This document shows, one piece after another, positions 41,180 to 50,226 of a stretch of 64,000 nt of DNA. The notes under the pieces are model-generated. The model saw nothing but the letters and a program-made list of their open reading frames with translations. It did not search any database and had not been told where the DNA came from. Within the stretch, counting starts at the first letter, position 1, and each line of letters begins with the position of its first letter. Source of the stretch: Semisulcospira habei (lineage: Eukaryota > Mollusca > Gastropoda > Semisulcospiridae); contig BTPG01000004.1 in assembly GCA_036245525.1 (NCBI GenBank), positions 156,214,046 to 156,278,045 on the forward strand, written 5' to 3'. The position numbers and the translations under genes were made by a program.

Positions 41180-43411
41180 TTGGGTTTCGCCAGAAAGAAG
41201 AACAGAGACTGGTTTGACAAAAACGATGTAGAGATCCAGGAACACCTAGCAAAAAAAAGAGCCGCCCATCAGGCCCACCTAGCCCAGCCTTCCTGCCCTG
41301 TGAAGAAGTCTGCCTTCCGCCTCGTCTGCAGCAGTCTCCAGCGCAAGCTCAGAGATCTCCAGAATGAGTGGTGGACCAGACTTGCACAGAGGACCCAGCT
41401 TTGTGCTGACAATGGTGACTACAGGGGCTTCTACGAAGCACTGAAAGCAGTGTATGGCCCCAGGCACCTGGTACAAAGTCCCCTGCGAAGCGCGAATGGC
41501 CAGGCACTCCTCACAGATAATACCTCCATCTTGAACCGCTGGTCGGAATACTTTCAGAGCCTCTTCAGCGCTGAGCGCACTGTTCAAGAAGCAGTCATCC
41601 TACAAATCCCACACCTCCCAGTAAAGGTTGAATTGGACGAACCGCCCACCGCTGAAGAGACCCTCACAGCCATCCACCAGCTCAAGAGTGGCAAAGCAGC
41701 AGGCATTGATGGAATACCGCCAGAGATCTGGAAACATGGAGGCACAGCACTGCACAACAAGCTCCATGTCCTCTTTCTCTGCTGCTGGGAGGAAGGAACA
41801 CTACCAAAAGATCTCCGTGACGCAGTCGTTATCACCCTGTACAAGAACAAAGGCGAGAAGTCTGACTGTTCCAACTATCGGGGAATTACCCTGCTGTCCA
41901 TTGCTGGGAAAATCCTTGCAAGGCTGCTCCTGAATCGGCTGGTACCTGCCATCGCTGAAGACCAACTCCCAGAGGGCCAGTGTGGCTTCAGAGCAAACAG
42001 GAGCACCACCGATATGGTCTTTGTGCTGAGACAGCTACAGGAGAAGTGCCGCGAGCAGAACAAAGGGCTGTACGTAACATTTGTCGACCTAACAAAAGCG
42101 TTCGACACTGTGAGCAGGCAAGGCATGTGGCAGATCCTGGAGCGACTTGGCTGTCCCCCAAAGTTCCTCAACATGATTGTCCAGCTACACGAGGACCAGC
42201 AAGGCCAGGTCAGACTCAACAATGACCTCTCAGAACCATTCCCTATTCTCCACGGAGTAAAGCAGGGCTGTGTGCTGGCACCGACCCTCTTCACCATCTT
42301 TTTTAGCATGATGTTGAAGCAGGCCACAGTGGACCTCGATGATGACGATGCAGTGTACATCAGGTATCGTCTCGATGGCAGCCTGTTCAACCTCAGACGA
42401 CTGCAGGCCCACACGAAAACCCTAGACCAACTGATTCGTGAGCTGCTTTTTGATGATGATGCTGCCCTCGTTGCACACACAGAGAGAGCCCTGCAGCGCA
42501 TCACGTCTTGCTTCGCAGATGCTGCCCAGCTCTTTGGACTCGAGGTCAGTCTGAAAAAGACAGAAGTCCTCCATCAGCCGGCACCCAAGACAGTGTATCG
42601 CCCTCCTCACATCACCATTGGCGAGTCTGAACTAAAGTCAGTGCACCAGTTTACTTACCTTGGCTGCATTATCACGTCGGACGCCAAGCTGGACAAGGAG
42701 CTAGACAGCAGGCTGGCAAAAGCGAACAGTGCTTTCGGGCGACTTTTCAAGCGGGTGTGGCACAATCAACAGCTGAAAACAGGCACCAAGATCAGCGTGT
42801 ACAGAGCTGTGGTCCTCACCACCCTGCTGTATGGTTCCGAGTCCTGGGCCCTCTACCGCAGCCAACTACGACTCCTCGAACGCTTCCACCAGCGCTGCCT
42901 GCGTACCATCCTGGGCATTCACTGGAGTGACTATGTCACCAACGTCGAGGTCCTTGAACAGGCTGAAACTGTGAGCATCGAGGCTTTGCTGCTGCGGACA
43001 CAGCTCCGCTGGGCGGGGCATGTCTCCAGGATGGAGGATCATCGCCTACCAAAGATCACCCTGTTCGGCGAGCTTGCTACTGGACACCGTGACAGAGGGG
43101 CACCAAAGAAGAGATACAAAGACTGTCTCAAGAAGTCACTTAGTGCCTGCCAAATCGACCACCACCAGTGGTCTTCGCTTGCTGCGGACCGTGACACCTG
43201 GCGCTCCACCATTTACAAGGCAGCTGTCTCCTTTGAGGACTCTCGCAGAGCTAGCCTTAAGGACAAGCGGCTCAGGAGAAAAAACAGAGATGCCGCAGCT
43301 CAGAACCCTGGCCAGACCTTCCCCTGCAGCCACTGCGGTCGAACCTGCCTGTCTCGGATTGGCCTCCGCAGCCACGAACAAGCCTGCAGACGTCGTGGGC
43401 AACTCCTATAA
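41180..43411 (+). CDS. RTE-2 reverse transcriptase with C-terminal Cys/His finger
   Basis: 743 codons without a stop. The RT spans about residues 190-520: NYRGITLLSIAGKILARLLLNRL, CGFRANRSTTDMVF, TFVDLTKAFDTVS, GVKQGCVLAPTLFT and a catalytic FDDDAALVA at about 424. The thumb and RTE C-terminal domain follow (LLYGSESWALY, RLRRKNRD). The last 35 residues hold a finger-like C-x2-C-x12-H-x4-C (CSHCGRTC...RSHEQAC). The start ATG is only the first available; the real N-terminus is the endonuclease in the inverted half. The coding sequence is intact, so the insertion is young, but it is inactive through the inversion. Confidence 0.9.
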   Translation: MGFARKKNRDWFDKNDVEIQEHLAKKRAAHQAHLAQPSCPVKKSAFRLVCSSLQRKLRDLQNEWWTRLAQRTQLCADNGDYRGFYEALKAVYGPRHLVQSPLRSANGQALLTDNTSILNRWSEYFQSLFSAERTVQEAVILQIPHLPVKVELDEPPTAEETLTAIHQLKSGKAAGIDGIPPEIWKHGGTALHNKLHVLFLCCWEEGTLPKDLRDAVVITLYKNKGEKSDCSNYRGITLLSIAGKILARLLLNRLVPAIAEDQLPEGQCGFRANRSTTDMVFVLRQLQEKCREQNKGLYVTFVDLTKAFDTVSRQGMWQILERLGCPPKFLNMIVQLHEDQQGQVRLNNDLSEPFPILHGVKQGCVLAPTLFTIFFSMMLKQATVDLDDDDAVYIRYRLDGSLFNLRRLQAHTKTLDQLIRELLFDDDAALVAHTERALQRITSCFADAAQLFGLEVSLKKTEVLHQPAPKTVYRPPHITIGESELKSVHQFTYLGCIITSDAKLDKELDSRLAKANSAFGRLFKRVWHNQQLKTGTKISVYRAVVLTTLLYGSESWALYRSQLRLLERFHQRCLRTILGIHWSDYVTNVEVLEQAETVSIEALLLRTQLRWAGHVSRMEDHRLPKITLFGELATGHRDRGAPKKRYKDCLKKSLSACQIDHHQWSSLAADRDTWRSTIYKAAVSFEDSRRASLKDKRLRRKNRDAAAQNPGQTFPCSHCGRTCLSRIGLRSHEQACRRRGQLL

Positions 43412-44092
43412 AATCTTCGTTCGCGAAGTCAAGCCAAGGAGGAAAATGTTACAAGGACTTTTGTGTGACATGGCGACAGTAAAATACATCCACACTTGCT
43501 ACACATGCATTCATTATGACATACACTCAGTCGTCCTGTATACAGCACTAAGATAGATAATCACAATATTACACATATATCAGTCCTATGTCACAATCAT
43601 GGAATCACGTTGTTCCATGGATGGTGATGAACTGAGTACAGCTTCTGGAAAGAAACTGCATCTGAATCGAGAGGTTCTGGCTTTCAAAGCACGAAACCGC
43701 CGACCAGAGGGCAGAGGCTCGAAGAGATGATTGGCTGGGTGTGACAGATCGCGAACGATCTTTCCTGCCTTCCGTTCCATAAGCGTTTTGATGATGGAGG
43801 CGACAGATGGAAAGTCGCAGCCAGCTATTTTGGAGGCAGTCTTAACAATGTGCTCGAGCTGGTTCTTTTCTGTTGCGGTTGTGCTGCCATACCAGACAGT
43901 GATAGAGAAGCACAAGGTGCTCTCTATCACCGCGCGGTGGAACTGTGCCATGATACCTCTTGACATACCGAGTTTCCACAGCTGTCTCAGAAAGTGGAGA
44001 CGCTGTTGGCACTTTTCCACAATGGCTATAGTGTTATTGTCCCAACCCAGATTGCTCAAGATGATGGAGCTGAGAAATTTAAACGAGTCGAC

Positions 44093-44105
44093 TTGTTCTA
44101 CGGTT
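44093..44105. repeat. 13-bp target-site duplication of RTE-3 (right copy 47,371-47,383)
   Basis: ttgttctacggtt flanks the insertion. Rex1-like copy 1 shows the single site (ttgttctatggttt near 32,218). Confidence 0.95.
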
Positions 44106-44384
44106 CCTCGCGCTGGGACCATATGGCGTTGAGGCGCATCCCCTGGGTGGTGGATAGGGGGTCCCTCGTGAGAGGGGTGCACCGAATGAAATAAGGTGCC
44201 ATGAACCAACATGGTCTAAGGGAAGGTGACCCCGACAGAAAACCCCTGGTCCTCCTAGTAAGGGGGTTGGGCGTGGGGGTAGCTTCCCCACCCTGCAAAA
44301 AAGGAAATAGCTACAAAAACGCCGACGAAAAGACTAACAGTAATTCCTTTCCTGGAGGAGGAAGGTTCTTCTACCAGAAGACTT

Positions 44385-45660
44385 ATGACGTCCTGTGGTG
44401 AAAGCCGGAAGTCTTCGGAAGCCACAGGACCGAGCCGCCTCTCTCTATCCAGGGAGACAACCATGGGCACATGGAACGTCAAGACCATGTACCAGAGCGG
44501 CAAGGCCGCCCAGATAGCAGCGGAAATGCAAAAGTACAACCTTTCCCTGCTAGGTATCAGTGAAGCCAGATGGACGCAGTCTGGCCAGAAAAGGCTGTTA
44601 AGTGGGGAGATGATTCTGTATTCAGGTCATGAAGAGGAGAATGCCCCCCCATACAGAAGGTGTAGCATTCATGCTGTCATCAGTGGCACAGAGAGCGCTG
44701 ATGGGCTGGGAACCTCTTGGGCCAAGAATTATCACAGCAGCCTTTAGAACCAAGAAAAAGCTCAAGCTGAACGTCATCCAGTGTTATGCGCCCACTAATG
44801 ACAGTAACGAGGAAGAGAAACAAGAGTTCTCCGACCGACTCCAGAGTGCCTTGGACAAATGTGTGGAGCGAGACATCACCATCGTCATGGGCGATTTTAA
44901 TGCCAAAATAGGGGAGGACAACACTGGATACGAAGAGGTGATGGGGAGACAGGGACTAGGCTTGGAGATGACTGAAAACGGGGAGAGGTTTGTAGACTTT
45001 TGTGCTCTAAACCGACTTGTCATTGGAGGCAGCATCTTCCCACACAGAAGAATACACAAAGCAACTTGGGTCTCACCCGACCATACAACAGAGAACCAAA
45101 TAGACCATATCTGCATTAGCAAGAAATTTAGAAGATCCCTTCAAGATGTTCGAGTGAGGAGGGGAGCAGATGTCGCCTCAGACCACCATCTGCTTACCTT
45201 AAGAATGAAGCTCAAGCTAAAGAAAAGCTGCACAGAGACAAGAAGAAGACAGCGCTATAATGTAGGCCTCCTGAGAGAAACTGGAGTTAGAGAAGAGTTC
45301 AAACTGGTGCTGTCCAACCGGTTTCAAGCGCTACAGGAGCTAGTAAATGAAGAGGAGGAGGTCACCACAGAGCAGCAGTGGAAGGCAGTTAGAGAGGTGC
45401 TGAACTCAACCTGCAAAGACACTGTAGGGTTCAGGAAACGCTATCACAAGGACTGGCTGTCGGCACAGACCTTGAAGAAGATAGAAGTGAGGAAGCAGAA
45501 GAAAGCAGTTGTCAACAACAGTCGCACGAGAGCAGCCAAAGTAAGGGCACAGGGGGAATACTGGGAAGCCAACCGCGAGGTGAAGAGGAGTATCAGGGCA
45601 GACAAGAGGGCCTACACAGACAGCCTGGCAGCAGAGGCAGAAAAGGCAGCAGCAACATGA
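44385..45660 (+). pseudogene. RTE-3 endonuclease, one frameshift
   Basis: The frame from about 44,385 has TMGTWNVKTMY and LGISEARW up to GHEEENAP. There a run of seven Cs (about 44,643-44,649) shifts the frame, which continues from 44,629 with TEGVAFML, NVIQCYAPTND, VMGDFNAKIG, QIDHICISK and ASDHHLLTL. A basic linker to the RT follows, ending in a stop at 45,660 where a second small shift separates it from the RT frame. The C-run indel may be biological or an assembly error. Confidence 0.87.
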
Positions 45661-47369
45661 AACAGCTCTACGACATTACCAGAAGATTGTCAGGCAAGTA
45701 TGGCCATACAGAAAGAACAGTAAAAGACAAAGAAGGCAAGCCTATTGCAGACAGAGCAGACCAACTTGACAGATGGGCCGAGTATTTTGAAGAGTTACTG
45801 AACAGACCTAGCCCACCCGACCCCCCAGACATCCAGCCAGCAGAGACCGACCTACCCATCAGCTGTGACAGACCCAGCCGGGAAGAGATCAGAAGAGCAG
45901 TGGCATTTTTGAAGAATGGCAAAGCAGCAGGGTCAGATGGCATCCCAGCGGAGTCTTTGAAAGCAGACCTAGAGACAACAGTGGAGATGCTGTACCCACT
46001 GTTTGGAAAGATCTGGGAAGAGGAGGTGATGCCAGCTGACTGGAAGGAGGGGTACCTAATCAAGCTTCCCAAGAAAGGCGACCTCAGCAAGTGTTCCAAC
46101 TACAGAGGAATCACCTTGCTGTCAGTACCAGGAAAGGTCTTCAACAGGATCATCCTGGAGAGAATGAAGAGCTCCGTTGACCCCCAGCTGAGAGACCAGC
46201 AAGCAGGATTCAGGAAGAACCGATCATGTACAGACCAGATCGCCACTCTCCGCATCATCGTGGAACAGTCTCTGGAGTGGAGCTCCCCGCTGTACGTCAA
46301 CTTTGTGGATTATGAGAAAGCATTTGACAGTGTGGACCGAGAGACTCTGTGGAAACTCCTACGACACTATGGTGTACCCACAAAGCTCGTCCGCCTGATC
46401 AAGAGCAGCTACGATGGCAAGACATGTCGCGTGATCCACGAAGGGCATTTCACCAGGGAGCTCCAGGTCAGAACTGGTGTCAGGCAGGGGTGTCTGCTGT
46501 CTCCGTTCCTCTTCCTACTGGCCATAGACTGGGTCATGAAGATGACCACAGAGCACAGAATACAGTGGACACTGTGGACACAGCTTGACGACCTCGATTT
46601 TGCAGACGACTTGGCATTACTGTCCCACACTCATCAACAAATGCAGGACAAGACCACGAGGCTTGCTGACATCTCGTCCCAAGTGGGCCTCACCATTCAC
46701 AAACAGAAAACAAAGACAATGAGGCTGAACGCAACCAGGGAAGAACCAGTCTTGCTTGCTGGCACCCCGTTGGAGGAGGTGGAGTCCTTCACCTATCTCG
46801 GGAGCATCATAGACAAAAAATGCGGCACTGATGCAGATGTCAGAGCACGAATCGGTAAAGCCAGAGCAGCCTTTCTCCAGTTGAAAAAAGTGTGGAGTTC
46901 CAGAGAGCTGTCACAACACACTAAAATCCGGATTTTCAACTCCAATGTAAAAGCAGTTCTCCTATATGGAGCAGAGACTTGGAGATTGACAAAAACCACA
47001 GTCAACAGAGTACAGACCTTCATGAACAGTTGCCTTAGAAGAATTTTGAAAATCCACTGGCCAGAGAAGATCAGCAACATCAGACTCTGGGATAGAACAG
47101 AGCAGATAACAGCAGAGAATGAAATTGGGCGAAGAAGATGGGGATGGATCGGTCACAGTCTGAGAAAGCCAGCTTCCAGTATCACTAGGCAGGCATTGTC
47201 ATGGAACCCCCAGGGAAAGAGGAAAAGAGGTAGGCCAAGAAACTCCTGGCGTCGAGACTTCCAAGCAGACATCAAGAGACTGGGAACCACCTGGAGTAGA
47301 ATCGAAGGAGAAGCACAGGACAGGAGTCGCTGTAGGTCTCTCGTCGACGGCCTATACCCAGGTAAGTAA
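45657..47369 (+). CDS. RTE-3 reverse transcriptase
   Basis: 570 codons. Motifs are AVAFLKNGKAAGSDGIPAES, LPKKGDLSKCSNYRGITLLS, QAGFRKNRSCTDQI, NFVDYEKAFDSVD, GVRQGCLLSPFLFLL and the catalytic FADD at 315-318. The thumb (FTYLGSIIDKKCGTD, LLYGAETWRLT) and the basic GKRKRGRPRNSWRRD motif near the end follow. Compared with the fragment near 51,000, three residues are missing just before IQWTLW. In the intact element this frame would be fused to the endonuclease. Confidence 0.9.
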   Translation: MKQLYDITRRLSGKYGHTERTVKDKEGKPIADRADQLDRWAEYFEELLNRPSPPDPPDIQPAETDLPISCDRPSREEIRRAVAFLKNGKAAGSDGIPAESLKADLETTVEMLYPLFGKIWEEEVMPADWKEGYLIKLPKKGDLSKCSNYRGITLLSVPGKVFNRIILERMKSSVDPQLRDQQAGFRKNRSCTDQIATLRIIVEQSLEWSSPLYVNFVDYEKAFDSVDRETLWKLLRHYGVPTKLVRLIKSSYDGKTCRVIHEGHFTRELQVRTGVRQGCLLSPFLFLLAIDWVMKMTTEHRIQWTLWTQLDDLDFADDLALLSHTHQQMQDKTTRLADISSQVGLTIHKQKTKTMRLNATREEPVLLAGTPLEEVESFTYLGSIIDKKCGTDADVRARIGKARAAFLQLKKVWSSRELSQHTKIRIFNSNVKAVLLYGAETWRLTKTTVNRVQTFMNSCLRRILKIHWPEKISNIRLWDRTEQITAENEIGRRRWGWIGHSLRKPASSITRQALSWNPQGKRKRGRPRNSWRRDFQADIKRLGTTWSRIEGEAQDRSRCRSLVDGLYPGK

Positions 47370-47683
47370 GTTGTTCTACGGTTTCCCCATTGATGACAAA
47401 GGGGCAGTATCGGGACTTTGATTTGACGAAAGTCAATCACCACCTCTTTTGTCTTTGAGACATTCAGTTCCAGGTCATTTTCCGAGCACCAGTCGACCAT
47501 TCTCCGAACCTCGTCTCGATACACAGTTTCGTCGGCATCAGACAACAGGCCCTCAGAATTTTCACAGACGGGGTTGCGGAGACACAGTCATTTGTGAACA
47601 GGGTAAAGAGAAGCGGAGAGAGAACACATCCTTGTGGAGCGCCAATGTTCAGTGTTACCGCGGCAGAGTGTGAATTGTAGAGT

Positions 47684-48634
47684 CAAAAATTGAAAAAGAA
47701 AAAAAAAAAAGGATGGAAAACAGCACAAAAAAAACTTCCTATACGGCGATTGCTGGCTAGTTTCAGACTGATTCCCACAACAAAAAATAAACAAACAAAC
47801 AAAAACAACAACAAATTTTAATTAAAAATTTGGGGATTTCGGTTCTGGGGTAGAATGTGTTACATATGTCAGGCTGTGACACTATGACCGTCGTTAGGGT
47901 TTTTGCTGTGACACTATGACCGTCGTTAGGGTTTTTTGTCATAATTCCTACAGGAATCCTTGTGACAAAAAGTGCTACCGACAGCCAAAGTGTGAATGTG
48001 GTCATAACAGTTTGAGAAAGTGACACATATCGATTTACAGTACTGTTTGAAAGATGGCTTCCACGATACAGAACTTGATGTTGCTACTACTAGAAGCATA
48101 TGCCTCGTTTTCACACACACTCATCCATAATACACCAAAGCAGGAGATGGATCAACCATAACAGCTCCAGGCTATCTGGGACTGAAATCAATTTTATTAC
48201 TTCATTTTTCCAATCCCAACTGAAAAAGAAACATGCTAAAACAGATAATTACAACATTATTTAACCCATTACATCCTAAGGCTGAGTTTTTAAAATGTGC
48301 TTATTGTTCTGTAAAGGCTACATGATTAGTAGACAGATCAACCATTCTAGTTCAAGGGTGGTGCCAGAAAAGCTTGGCGTCTCAGGCACCAAGCTATTCT
48401 GGCACCACCCTTGAACTGTCATAGTCAAATTAATTTCAAGCAGTAGTGTAACAGGATGAAAAGGGTTAATCAATCATGCTGCAATTGTCTTTCTAAGCAT
48501 GTTTCCTTCTTTGTTAGGATTTTCTTTGCTTTTGACATGCTTGGCAGTCACCTTTTTGGTCTGGAAAGAAGAAACAGGACTCAGAAAACACAAAATGAAG
48601 GGGAAAAACACAATGCTGAAAATTCTATAGTTAC
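47684..48634. other. ANAPC1 intron sequence, A/T-rich
   Basis: Poly-A-rich stretch at 47,686-47,715. A two-copy tandem repeat of about 32 bp (gctgtgacactatgaccgtc...) sits at 47,873-47,937. Hairpin H2 lies at 48,350-48,416. No gene is seen. Confidence 0.6.
48350..48416. repeat. Hairpin repeat H2 (67 bp, family 1)
   Basis: Same arms as H1 (gttcaagggtggtgccag...ctggcaccacccttgaac) with two mismatches between arms and a different loop. Confidence 0.93.
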
Positions 48635-48717
48635 CTGTTGTCTTTGTGATGACGGGGCTCACGTCATCCAGTGGGTGAAACAGACTGAACACAATCGTCT
48701 GACTGGGCGAATTCCTG
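48635..48717 (-). CDS. ANAPC1: ANAPC1 exon (fourth found)
   Basis: An 83-nt exon encoding RNSPSQTIVFSLFHPLDDVS plus PVITKTT. It matches the human APC1 segment around TMFSMLHPLDEITPL. The acceptor is a tandem tttcagcag, so splicing at 48,717 or 48,714 would include or skip one codon, both in frame. The donor is acaacag|gtaact. It takes two bases of a codon from the 49.7-kb exon and passes one base on to the 20.1-kb exon. Confidence 0.88.
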
Positions 48718-48986
48718 CTGAAAGATTTTTTCCTCGATGAAAACATTTCAAAAACTACTTTAGTTTAAAATTAGTAGAAAACACACACAAAAAGCTTTTG
48801 GACAGATTATTCAAATAAGAAAACGTTTTGAATAACCTGACCTACTCAGATTAGAAATCTCGAACCAACAGAATTAATCAGAATTTGTAAATTCAACAGT
48901 AGCTATATCTCAACCGGCAAGTTGGAAGCTTGCTCACTTCATGGGTGACAGTGTCTAAAGTTGAATTAACCCTTTTCATCCTTTCA

Positions 48987-49179
48987 AGGCACTGTGCAAG
49001 GAGGACGAAGGAGAGAAAGACAGAGGAAAAGATGGGAGGACAATATCTCAGAGTGGACAGGACTGAAGCTGGGCGATACCCTGAGAATGGCAGAGAACAG
49101 AGAGGAACGGAGGGAGCTGGTTGTTAAGTCATCAGTGGTGCCCCAACGGTCGGCAAAACTACGGGATATAGATAGATAG
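48987..49179 (+). mobile_element. RTE LINE 3' fragment, 193 bp
   Basis: Encodes the typical RTE polymerase C-terminus (GRRRERQRKRWEDNISEWTG, SSVVPQRSAKLRDID) and ends in a gata repeat. Flanked by the duplication atcctttca (48,978-48,986 and 49,180-49,188). A severely 5'-truncated insertion. Confidence 0.88.
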
Positions 49180-49219
49180 ATCCTTTCACACCTATTGCTT
49201 GAAATAAATTTGACCAATA

Positions 49220-49286
49220 GTTCAAGGGTGGTGCCAGAATAGCTTGGCGCCTGAGGCGCCAAGCTATTCTGGCACCACCCTTAAAC
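49220..49286. repeat. Hairpin repeat H3 (67 bp, family 1)
   Basis: 32-base arms with one mismatch around a 3-base loop (gcgcc-tga-ggcgc centre): the most complete palindrome of the family. Confidence 0.94.
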
Positions 49287-49504
49287 TAAAACAGTTGATC
49301 TATCTCCTAATTTGTAATGAAGCCTTCATAGGACAAGTGAGGATGTAATCTGTTAACTGAAAATGGTCCACATGCTGCCTGCAGGACAGGGACAATCTCC
49401 AGCCACTATAGGACAATCAGTATTTCATGACATAATACTTGCATGTCAGAATACACAATTTCTATTCAGCTGCTGATGTAATTATGTCTGATCTATGCCC
49501 CCAA

Positions 49505-49543
49505 ATTCTCATGAACCCCTGCAATGCAGGGGTTCATGAGAAT
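49505..49543. repeat. Hairpin repeat P1 (39 bp, family 2)
   Basis: Perfect 19-base arms (attctcatgaacccctgca) around one base. Shares its arm with P2. Confidence 0.92.
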
Positions 49544-49695
49544 ATATGCATCTTGCTGATAGAATGTGATGGCTTAATGTCTGTTCTGTCTGAACTAAAC
49601 AAATCTAAAAAAATTCTGCTTTCTGGGATTTTGAAAAGCTGACTCATTCTGCAGAACTGTCTCTCATGCCACTTATATGAAAGACCAGCCCTTAC

Positions 49696-49775
49696 TTTTT
49701 GGGAGCTGACAGCTGTGATGGGGAGAGAGTTCGCTCAAACAGCAAGCCATCTTTGATTTGCCACGTCTGCGACAC
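49696..49775 (-). CDS. ANAPC1: ANAPC1 exon (third found)
   Basis: An 80-nt exon: acceptor aattacag before 49,775, donor gtaagg after 49,696. It starts on a codon boundary and encodes VSQTWQIKDGLLFERTLSPS and QLSAPK. It corresponds to VANVWPTKYGLLFERSASS in human APC1. The last two bases form a split codon with the next exon. Confidence 0.9.
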
Positions 49776-49816
49776 CTGTAATTAACACCACATAAACATG
49801 CTGACAATACATTAAT

Positions 49817-49871
49817 TGGTTAGTTATTTGGGTTTAATGCCCAGCAGGCAACTAAGGCCATCTCACGGTGG
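49817..49871 (-). mobile_element. 55-bp LINE-tail insertion
   Basis: Consists only of the 3' terminal sequence of LINE A2 (ttagttatttgggtttaatgcc..., compare 20,746-20,808) and is bounded by the exact 14-bp duplication gacaatacattaat (49,803-49,816 and 49,872-49,885). An extreme 5' truncation, or a very small SINE using that tail. Confidence 0.9.
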
Positions 49872-50006
49872 GACAATACATTAATCTCATGCTATAAAAC
49901 TAATGCGTTTGCTCAAAATGTATAGACGTTATCCCTAAATCAGAAGTAGGTCAAACATTGAACGAACTTCAAGCATTCCACAGATTCATCTAGTCCCGCT
50001 CCATCT

Positions 50007-50072
50007 GCAAGAGGCGTATATTCTCATGAGCCCCTGCAGGTGCAGGGGCTCATGAGAATATAAGCCTCTTGC
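50007..50072. repeat. Hairpin repeat P2 (66 bp, family 2)
   Basis: 32-base arms with one mismatch and a two-base loop. The arm reads gcaagaggcgtatattctca then tgagcccctgca. The outer gcaagaggc part recurs singly near 52,725 and 53,219. Confidence 0.93.
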
Positions 50073-50226
50073 TCACAGGGGTTGACTCACTGACATGCAC
50101 AGTTTGAGGTACTTACCTGGTAATAACAGCAGAACTGCTAGGGCATGCATGCCGCAACATTCAGAACGATCCAACGAAAGTCCCTTTTGCCTTAGTATAA
50201 AGGGGTGCAATCTGTCTTTCCTACTA

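Larger units (their letters stand above)
39886..43442 (+). mobile_element. RTE-like LINE with twin-primed 5' inversion (RTE-2)
   Basis: The endonuclease half (39,886 to about 41,168) is inverted relative to the RT half (about 41,169-43,442). Both lie within one 13-bp target duplication. The last codons of the inverted half (WEQLKT, at its left edge) and the first of the forward half (AEVLGFARK, about 41,172) would be adjacent in a normal element, sharing a ctg at the break. This is the signature of twin priming during one integration. Confidence 0.92.
44106..47370 (+). mobile_element. RTE-like LINE, near full length (RTE-3)
   Basis: 5' UTR, endonuclease, RT and a very short 3' end with a gtaagtaag tail. 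It inserted in Rex1-like copy 2. Only two small frameshifts disturb the coding sequence. An internal RT fragment of the same family lies at 50,627-51,388 inside a pogo-like transposon. Confidence 0.92.
39843..47683 (-). mobile_element. Rex1-like LINE, copy 2, split by two RTE LINEs
   Basis: The pieces 39,843-39,885, 43,443-44,105 and 47,371-47,683 line up in order with copy 1 (31,538-32,560). The 3' tail has gacatt-type repeats. The RT frame is partly readable (43,586-44,105: LSSIILSNLGWDNN, LPSGRRFRALKARTSRF). An internal deletion in the third piece (near 47,550) removes part of the FSDD region. The 5' end is truncated at about 47,683. Confidence 0.85.
20247..48634 (-). other. ANAPC1: Giant ANAPC1 intron (about 28.4 kb) packed with nested transposons
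   Basis: The intron is defined by the donor at 48,634 and the acceptor at 20,247. The flanking exons join in phase 1 (G|GT gives Gly). Nearly all of it is accounted for by LINEs, a DIRS element, a MITE and SINE-like repeats listed separately. The small remaining pieces (20,247-20,440, about 39,540-39,842, 47,684-48,634) look like original intron. Confidence 0.82.

Noticed and set aside
47873..47937. Two-copy 32-bp tandem repeat considered as a regulatory array.
   Set aside because: Only two copies in AT-rich intron with no further support; recorded as a simple duplication.
48045..48120. Minus-strand stretch open for translation considered as another ANAPC1 exon.
   Set aside because: Its peptide does not match APC1, and the 48.6-kb and 20.1-kb exons already join in phase without it.
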